A stretch of 11,372 nucleotides of DNA, from assembly GCA_916049935.1 (NCBI GenBank), contig CAJZJI010000008.1, positions 1 to 11,372 of the forward strand, written 5' to 3'. The position numbers and the translations under genes were made by a program. Below are positions 6,675-11,372 of the stretch, piece after piece; within the stretch, counting starts at the first letter, position 1, and each line of letters opens with the position of its first letter. Origin of the DNA: an uncultured Streptococcus sp. Lineage in GTDB: Bacteria; Bacillota; Bacilli; Lactobacillales; Aerococcaceae. The notes under the pieces are model-generated. The model searched no databases. It was not told where the DNA came from and saw nothing but the letters and a program-made list of their open reading frames with translations.

Positions 6675-8114
6675 TTATTGTTGTTCTCTTTGATTACTTG
6701 TTTTTAATTTTGCGATTTGTTCTGCTAAATCACTTGAAACTTGTGTGGATTGACCTTCAGTAGGTGCAGGCGTTTGTTTTTCCTTTGCCTGAGAATCTTT
6801 CGCCCAATCTGGCAATTGCTCTTGATAACCACCCTGTCTTCTGTAGTTATTCTTACCTGCATTATGCAGTTGTTGTTTTCGTTTCACTTCTCGCTGCAAA
6901 TCACGGTTTCGTACAGCTTCCATTGCCTCTTGAGCGGTCTTGATTTCTTTTGTAGCCCAGTCGTTGGCAATCGCATCGATAAAGTTTCGTGCAAGTGTCG
7001 CGTTATCGAGCTGTACCAAAGCATAGTGGAATAAAATATTTAACACTTCGTTTGGCAAACCGCTAACAGATACTAAATCAAAAATCAATTGACGTTCTGC
7101 TTTTGAAACATAGCCTTTCTTTTGCGCCTTGATGCTTGAAACAAAGTCAATCGGAGCCATTCCTTTAGCCGCTTGAATCAATTGTTGGATGGCTAACTCT
7201 TCTTCAGAGGCCCCTTCCACCACTTGAGCTTCCGTTGGCTCTGCGATAGGTGTTTCAACCACTTCTTCACTACGAAGTTGTGTCACTTTATCTTGAGCAG
7301 CCTCTTGCCCTAATTTCAACAAGAACTCTTCATCGATGACTTTCGTTGTTAAATCCGATGCAATCACTAAGAATTGTGCGATTTCTTGCTCCGTAAAACC
7401 ATACGCGCGGTACAAGGCATCGACGATTTTACGAACTCCCTTAGTGATGGAATTTAAATCGACGAATTCTGTTTTTAACAGGCCTTCAATTAAATTCCAA
7501 TCCACATCTGAAGTAAACTCGAATTCAGCTTGTTGCTTGCTATCTAATACCATACGATTTTCTTGTGCGTGGTTTCTTGTATAAGTCTCCATGTTATAAG
7601 GAAGTCGGTACGCCTCTTCGAACTGCGCACTGTCGTTTTCTCCTAAGTCGCCTGGTTTTGACACTAAGAATCGTTGTTTTAATTTCTCAAAACGATGATT
7701 CCCAATTTGGTTTAACAGTAATGTCGAAAGCAAGGCATCTTTGAAAAAGAGACGTGGAGACGTTGGCGCTTGTAATTCCATCGTGTACGTTTGAGGACGT
7801 GAAGCGGTTGGCTCCTTACGATACGTTTTGAGTAACCCAATCCCTTCCAAACGAGTTTTGGCTAAGTAAAAGTCCGGCATTCCTAAATTCGTCATCGACA
7901 ACAATTCAGAAATGGAGAAGACTTCGCTCTCATATTCCGATGGAGATAACTCACCGTACAAAGTCGCATACAAAAGAGTCGCTTCTTTCCCAATGAACGG
8001 AGCGTATAATTGCATTAAAAATTGGATTTCTCTTTCGGTAATCCACACAGGTTGTACCACGAGGATACCGTCTTTAGGCTTATACTGTGCCCACGGAAAC
8101 TCTTTTGAGTGCAT
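6675..8114 (-). CDS. dnaB: Replication initiation and membrane attachment protein DnaB
   Basis: This 479-residue protein is the Firmicute DnaB (not the E. coli helicase), a helicase co-loader that works with DnaD and DnaI at the origin and at restarted forks and is linked to membrane attachment of the origin in B. subtilis. The N-terminal DDBH1 winged-helix region covers about 1-120 (EREIQFLMQLYAPFIGKEA is the recognisable start). A DDBH2-type region lies at about 303-405 and contains FIDAIANDWATKEI (378-391), equivalent to the YxxxIxxxW signature with F in place of Y. An acidic linker (about 275-308) separates them, and the basic, Q-rich tail ends with the LPDWAKD motif (434-440) common to DnaB/DnaD proteins. 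Length is normal. The ATG has a GGAAGGAA site overlapping the nrdR stop codon; dnaI follows at once. Confidence 0.95.
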   Translation of the reverse strand: MHSKEFPWAQYKPKDGILVVQPVWITEREIQFLMQLYAPFIGKEATLLYATLYGELSPSEYESEVFSISELLSMTNLGMPDFYLAKTRLEGIGLLKTYRKEPTASRPQTYTMELQAPTSPRLFFKDALLSTLLLNQIGNHRFEKLKQRFLVSKPGDLGENDSAQFEEAYRLPYNMETYTRNHAQENRMVLDSKQQAEFEFTSDVDWNLIEGLLKTEFVDLNSITKGVRKIVDALYRAYGFTEQEIAQFLVIASDLTTKVIDEEFLLKLGQEAAQDKVTQLRSEEVVETPIAEPTEAQVVEGASEEELAIQQLIQAAKGMAPIDFVSSIKAQKKGYVSKAERQLIFDLVSVSGLPNEVLNILFHYALVQLDNATLARNFIDAIANDWATKEIKTAQEAMEAVRNRDLQREVKRKQQLHNAGKNNYRRQGGYQEQLPDWAKDSQAKEKQTPAPTEGQSTQVSSDLAEQIAKLKTSNQREQQ

Positions 8115-8129
8115 TCTTGTAATTCCTTC

Positions 8130-8600
8130 CTATTTTTCTTGGCTGTCCATAATCATAGACATTCTTTCTAATTCTTTTAAGAACATTTTGCGGTCTGTAA
8201 ATTGACGATACACACTTGCAAAGCGAATATACGCAATATCATCAATTTTAGCTAAGTGATCCATCACCATTTCCCCAATAAGAGTGCTTGACACTTCATT
8301 TTCTCCCTCTTGGTTGATGGAACGTTCGATTTCATTCACGATATTTTCCAATTGTCCGAGTGATACTGGACGTTTTTCTGCTGAACGAACTAATCCGTTT
8401 AATAATTTTTCACGGCTAAATTCTTCACGATTCCCGTTACGTTTAATGACAAGCAATGGCGCTTTTTCTAAGCGCTCGAATGTTGTAAAACGGTAGCCAC
8501 ATTCTTCGCACTCTCTTCTTCTACGAATAGAACGACCATCATCGGCTGGACGACTATCAACTACGCGAGAACCATTGTTTTTACATTTTGGACATTGCAT
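8130..8600 (-). CDS. nrdR: Transcriptional repressor NrdR
   Basis: NrdR represses ribonucleotide reductase genes by binding NrdR boxes when its ATP-cone holds dATP plus ATP. With the ATG at 8598-8600 the protein has 156 residues. A zinc ribbon is formed by C3, C6, C31 and C34 (CPKC and CEEC), with the family-defining [18 protein letters not shown] between; the ATP-cone begins at [19 protein letters not shown] (about 48-66) and runs to about 138, with VGEMVMD- and [15 protein letters not shown] signatures near 110-136. A GTG nine bases upstream is also open but lies against the AGGAGAGG Shine-Dalgarno, and family members start with MxCPxC, so the ATG is preferred. It is followed by dnaB with 15 bases between, a gene order conserved in many Firmicutes. 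No NrdR box pair was seen in this window. Confidence 0.96.
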   Translation of the reverse strand: MQCPKCKNNGSRVVDSRPADDGRSIRRRRECEECGYRFTTFERLEKAPLLVIKRNGNREEFSREKLLNGLVRSAEKRPVSLGQLENIVNEIERSINQEGENEVSSTLIGEMVMDHLAKIDDIAYIRFASVYRQFTDRKMFLKELERMSMIMDSQEK

Positions 8601-8636
8601 TACAAACACCTCTCCTTTTTTGTGCTTATTCGACTT

Positions 8637-8665
8637 ATTATATCATTTTTTAAGGAAATTTTCGA
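8637..8665 (-). promoter_or_regulatory. Extended -10 promoter for nrdR-dnaB-dnaI
   Basis: Directly overlapping the coaE stop codon, the minus strand reads TGATATAAT: a consensus -10 box (8637-8642) with the extended TGn element. TCGAAA (8660-8665) stands exactly 17 bases upstream as a 4/6 -35 box. Transcription would begin near 8630, giving a leader of about 30 bases. This allows the nrdR operon to be transcribed independently of coaE. Confidence 0.7.
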
Positions 8666-9242
8666 GTAGCCACTGATGGACTTTTTGCTCTAACTCTTGA
8701 AGAGTTCCTTCATTGGACCACACGATGGTCGCTCTCTTTACTTTTTCTTCTAAAGGCATCTGTGATTGGATTCGCTCTAACGCTTCTTGTCTAGTATATC
8801 CATTGCGTTTTTCCATGCGAGCAATTTGCGTTTCAACAGAAACAGCTACCACAATAATGTCATCACACAAATTCTCATAGTGCATTTCAAATAAGAGTGG
8901 AATATCTAAGACGATTAGTGATTTTCCTTGATCTCTGTAGTCTTTCATCTTTCCTGTAATCTCTTGACGGATGAGCGGTTGTAGAATGTCATTTACTTCC
9001 TTGCGAAGCGCATCATCACTGAACATTTTTCGCCCAAGTTCTGTTCGGTTTAATGTTCCATCAGCGTTTAAAATAGATTCACCAAAACGGTTCACAAGCG
9101 CAGTCAATCCGGCAGTTCCTTTTTCGACGACTTGTCTAGCAACGACATCCGCATCAATCACCGGTACTCCAGAGATTTTAAATAAATTCGAAACGGTTGA
9201 TTTCCCGCTGGCGATACCGCCTGTTAATCCAATGACTCTCAT
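8643..9242 (-). CDS. coaE: Dephospho-CoA kinase
   Basis: CoaE phosphorylates the 3'-hydroxyl of the ribose in dephospho-CoA with ATP, the last step of coenzyme A synthesis, in the cytoplasm. The 199-residue protein starts with the P-loop GLTGGIASGKST (5-16), followed by the substrate-site IDADVVAR (D30, D32) and the LDIPLLFE core strand (112-119); the lid region KRNGYTRQEALERIQSQ (145-161) is also typical. Length fits the family (about 195-210). The ATG has a GGAGG site 6 bases upstream. It lies downstream of the pgi terminator and has its own promoter, and its end carries the promoter for nrdR, so it need not be expressed together with the replication genes. Confidence 0.97.
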   Translation of the reverse strand: MRVIGLTGGIASGKSTVSNLFKISGVPVIDADVVARQVVEKGTAGLTALVNRFGESILNADGTLNRTELGRKMFSDDALRKEVNDILQPLIRQEITGKMKDYRDQGKSLIVLDIPLLFEMHYENLCDDIIVVAVSVETQIARMEKRNGYTRQEALERIQSQMPLEEKVKRATIVWSNEGTLQELEQKVHQWLLENFLKK

Positions 9243-9272
9243 CTTTTTCCTCCAACACTTCTTGTAAGACCT

Positions 9273-9301
9273 ATGTTAGTTCAAAATGCCCTTTGTCGCA
9301 A
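9273..9301 (-). promoter_or_regulatory. Promoter for coaE
   Basis: TTGCGA (9296-9301) and TAACAT (9273-9278) on the minus strand are 17 bases apart, each a 4/6 match to the sigma-A consensus. They sit in the space between the pgi terminator and the coaE ribosome binding site, with the start point expected near 9266. Confidence 0.6.
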
Positions 9302-9333
9302 GTTCTTTTCCCGATTCGAGCCCATATTGACAC

Positions 9334-9367
9334 AAAAATACCGCACCCTCTTATTGAGAATGCGGCA
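9334..9367 (-). terminator. Intrinsic terminator of pgi
   Basis: Shortly after the pgi stop codon the minus strand forms a 12-bp stem (9356-9367 with 9339-9350, with three G-U pairs) around a five-base loop, followed by five U residues (9334-9338). It separates the pgi transcription unit from coaE. Confidence 0.88.
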
Positions 9368-9373
9368 TGTCCA

Positions 9374-10720
9374 TTATATACGTTCGTTTAATTCTTTTGC
9401 TAAGTCTTCGAATCCTGGTTTCTCAAGTAAAGCAAACATGTTTTTCTTGTATGCTTCTACCCCTGGTTGGTCAAATGGGTTAACGCCATTTAAGTAACCA
9501 GAAAGGCCTACTGCGATTTCGAAGAAGTAGATTAAGTGTCCTAATGTGTAAGCTGACATATCAGGAATGTTCACTACAAAGTTTGGAACTTGACCATCTG
9601 TATGAGCAAGTAATGTTCCTTGGAAAGCTTTTGTATTTACAAAGTCCATTGTTTTACCTTGTAAGTATCCTAATCCATCTAAATCTTCTTCTGTTTCAGG
9701 AATTGTTACTTCTTCATTTGGTTTACCCACTTTGATAACTGTTTCGAAGATGTTACGACGACCTTCTTGGATGTATTGTCCTAGTGAGTGTAAGTCAGTT
9801 GAGAAGTTTGCACTTGAAGGATAAATTCCTTTGAAGTCTTTTCCTTCTGATTCACCAAATAATTGTTTCCACCATTCAGAGAAGTATTGTAATGTTGGTT
9901 CGTAGTTAATTAATAACTCTGTCACTTTTCCTTTACGGTATAACACATTACGTGCTACAGCGTATTGGTAAGCTTCGTTTTCTTTTAAGTTTGATGAGCT
10001 GTATGCCACACGTGCATCTTCAGCCCCTTGCATTAATGCATCTACATCTGCACCAGTTACTGCAATTGGAAGTAATCCTACAGCTGTTAATACTGTGAAA
10101 CGTCCACCAACATCATCTGGAATTACAAATGTTTGGTATCCTTCCACATCTGCTTCTGATTTTAATGCTCCACGAGTGCGGTCAGTTGTAGCGTAAATAC
10201 GATTTACAGCTTCTTCTTTACCATATTTTTTAATTAATAAATCTTTGAATACACGGAAAGCAATCGCTGGTTCTGTTGTTGTACCAGATTTAGAAATTAC
10301 GTTTACAGAGAAATCACGATCTCCGATTAAGTCGATTAACCCTTGTAAGTAAGTTGAGCTAATGCTGTTTCCTGCAAATAATACTTGTGGAGTTTTACGT
10401 TTGTCGCTTGGTAAGTAGTTATAGAAAGCGTGGTTTAAGAAATCAATCGCTGCACGAGCTCCTAAATAAGAACCTCCGATACCGATAACCACTAATACTT
10501 CAGATTCTTCTTGAATCTTTTTAGCTGCTGCTTTAATACGAGCGAATTCTTCTTTGTCATAGTCGCGTGGTAAGTTAATCCAACCTGTGAAGTCGTTCCC
10601 TGCTCCTAATCCTTCGCGTAAGTCTTTATCTAACGCTGTTACTGTTGATTGTAAATTGTCAATTTCTTCTTGGCTGAAGAAATCTAATGCTTTTGAATAA
10701 TCAAATGAAATATGTCCCAT
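9374..10720 (-). CDS. pgi: Glucose-6-phosphate isomerase
   Basis: The enzyme interconverts glucose 6-phosphate and fructose 6-phosphate in glycolysis and gluconeogenesis. The 448-residue product has the usual length for Gram-positive Pgi. Visible landmarks are [14 protein letters not shown] (77-90), the phosphate-binding [10 protein letters not shown] (143-152), [14 protein letters not shown] (205-218), catalytic E290 in LFGESEGK, H311 in STDLHSLGQ, and K425 in the C-terminal signature [16 protein letters not shown] (414-429). The ATG is preceded by AAGGAGG at 7 bases. It lies 36 bases after the S1-domain gene; no clear promoter is visible in that gap, so it is probably transcribed from further upstream, ending at the terminator at 9334-9367. 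Codon use is strongly biased, as expected for a highly expressed glycolytic gene. Confidence 0.98.
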   Translation of the reverse strand: MGHISFDYSKALDFFSQEEIDNLQSTVTALDKDLREGLGAGNDFTGWINLPRDYDKEEFARIKAAAKKIQEESEVLVVIGIGGSYLGARAAIDFLNHAFYNYLPSDKRKTPQVLFAGNSISSTYLQGLIDLIGDRDFSVNVISKSGTTTEPAIAFRVFKDLLIKKYGKEEAVNRIYATTDRTRGALKSEADVEGYQTFVIPDDVGGRFTVLTAVGLLPIAVTGADVDALMQGAEDARVAYSSSNLKENEAYQYAVARNVLYRKGKVTELLINYEPTLQYFSEWWKQLFGESEGKDFKGIYPSSANFSTDLHSLGQYIQEGRRNIFETVIKVGKPNEEVTIPETEEDLDGLGYLQGKTMDFVNTKAFQGTLLAHTDGQVPNFVVNIPDMSAYTLGHLIYFFEIAVGLSGYLNGVNPFDQPGVEAYKKNMFALLEKPGFEDLAKELNERI

Positions 10721-10756
10721 TTGAATGCCTCCTTCGTATTCAATACCGATGTTTGA

Positions 10757-11146
10757 TTAATTTTTGTTTTTATCTTTTACAAATTTTTCTTGTGCTTCTT
10801 CGATCCATTCTGGTAATTTCTTCGCTAAGCTTGAAAAACCAATGGAAGGAACATAGCGCTTGCGATTTTTCTTAATGCGTTGCGGAACATCTGGCACATC
10901 GAGTTTTTCCAGTGCTCGAATCGATAAACTAATCTTATTGGAAAATTCATCGACGTCAATCACTTTGGCCGTCACTTCCTGCCCCACTTTTACAAAATCA
11001 TGCACATTATCCATATATCCATGTTTACATTCAGAAATATGAATCAAACCTTGTGTATCTTCATCTAGCTCCAAGAAAACTCCGTAATTTTGTACACCTG
11101 TTACTTTAGCCGTAACGATGTCGCCAATTCTAAAAGTTTTGCTCAT
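10757..11146 (-). CDS. cvfD: S1-domain RNA-binding protein, CvfD/YugI (GSP13) family
   Basis: This 129-residue cytoplasmic protein has a single S1 RNA-binding domain at about residues 1-77 (FRIGDIVTAKVTGVQNYGVFLEL, then GLIHISE and KISLSIR) and a basic middle (IKKNRKRY, 90-97). The short C-terminal segment IGFSSLAKKLPEWIEEA (102-118) is shared with streptococcal and enterococcal relatives as I recall them. In pneumococcus CvfD is a post-transcriptional regulator that affects stress response and virulence; in Bacillus the relative YugI is a general stress protein that associates with ribosomes. The ATG has AGGAGG overlapping the stop codon of the preceding isomerase gene, with only 8 bases between the genes, so they are translationally linked. 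It is not a fragment of ribosomal protein S1, as it has one complete domain and its own start. The exact targets are unknown. Confidence 0.85.
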   Translation of the reverse strand: MSKTFRIGDIVTAKVTGVQNYGVFLELDEDTQGLIHISECKHGYMDNVHDFVKVGQEVTAKVIDVDEFSNKISLSIRALEKLDVPDVPQRIKKNRKRYVPSIGFSSLAKKLPEWIEEAQEKFVKDKNKN

Positions 11147-11154
11147 AGAACCTC

Positions 11155-11372
11155 CTACGCTTTTACGTCCATCGATTCAATGACAACATCTTCTAGCGGA
11201 CGGTCTTGCGCATTACGTTCTACGCCTTCAATCTTAAGAACAACGTCCATACCTTCTACGACGCGTCCGAATACTGTATGACGGTGGTCTAACCAAGGTG
11301 TTCCACCAACTTTAGCGTATTCTTCAACGATTTCTTCAGGCCAGCCGCCATCTTTTAATTGTTTTAACATTT
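11155..11372 (-). CDS. Cyclophilin-type peptidyl-prolyl cis-trans isomerase, C-terminal part (cut by window edge)
   Basis: Only the last 72 or so codons are inside the window; the frame stays open to the edge, and the ATG at 11368-11370 is internal rather than a start. The segment [30 protein letters not shown] matches the cyclophilin C-terminal core (GGTPWLDxxHTVFGxVxxGMDVV), which follows the catalytic strands. Cyclophilins speed up proline isomerisation during folding; without the N-terminus I cannot tell whether this copy is cytoplasmic or has a signal or lipoprotein sequence, though the spacing of [15 protein letters not shown] resembles the roughly 195-residue Lactobacillales cytoplasmic type. 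The TAG stop overlaps the ribosome binding site of the S1-domain gene. Confidence 0.92.
   Translation of the reverse strand, partial: MLKQLKDGGWPEEIVEEYAKVGGTPWLDHRHTVFGRVVEGMDVVLKIEGVERNAQDRPLEDVVIESMDVKA

Noticed and set aside
7912..8205. Plus-strand open frames inside dnaB, nrdR, coaE, pgi and dgt
   Set aside because: They are antisense shadows of well-supported minus-strand genes, without ribosome binding sites or recognisable domains.
8601..8609. GTG start extending NrdR by three residues
   Set aside because: The GTG is only two bases from AAGGAG, and NrdR proteins start MxCPxC, which the ATG at 8600 gives exactly.
10721..10800. Possible promoter TTGTAA / TTAATC in front of pgi
   Set aside because: The -10 match is poor and the region is simply A-rich coding sequence at the end of the S1-domain gene; read-through from upstream explains pgi expression.

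Overview
The window looks like ordinary chromosomal core sequence from a low-GC Firmicute of the order Lactobacillales. I infer this from the AT-rich DNA, the strong AGGAGG-type ribosome binding sites, a T-box in front of thrS, and the gene order coaE / nrdR-dnaB-dnaI / thrS. A Carnobacteriaceae member such as Granulicatella would fit, but that is a guess from protein flavour. All real genes lie on the minus strand, so transcription runs from high to low coordinates.

In transcription order: (1) the 3' end of a cyclophilin-type peptidyl-prolyl isomerase, cut by the window edge; a one-S1-domain RNA-binding protein of the CvfD/YugI type; and pgi, closed by an intrinsic terminator. (2) coaE with its own promoter, then a second strong extended -10 promoter at the end of coaE that drives nrdR-dnaB-dnaI: the repressor of ribonucleotide reductase genes plus the two proteins that load the replicative helicase. 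(3) A threonine T-box leader and thrS, closed by a terminator. (4) A gene-free stretch of 643 bases, discussed below. (5) A MATE efflux transporter followed after 29 bases by a dGTPase.

The gene-free stretch (2809-3451) is the least ordinary part. It contains a 338-bp element (3049-3386) with perfect 17-bp terminal inverted repeats, imperfectly complementary arms and two internal hairpins. It looks like a miniature inverted-repeat or palindromic repeat element lodged just downstream of the thrS terminator. Next to it lie two GC-rich 14-bp direct repeats. A good promoter is followed within about 40 bases by an intrinsic-terminator hairpin and then the MATE gene, an arrangement that suggests the transporter is controlled by premature termination.

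Two start sites should move from the longest reading frame: dnaI probably starts at a TTG (6660) and nrdR at an ATG (8600), both because the longer GTG starts sit in or against the Shine-Dalgarno sequence. The DnaI protein also lacks most of the cysteine/histidine zinc ligands known from Bacillus subtilis DnaI. I see no phage, CRISPR, rRNA or tRNA genes and no clear new multi-gene system.
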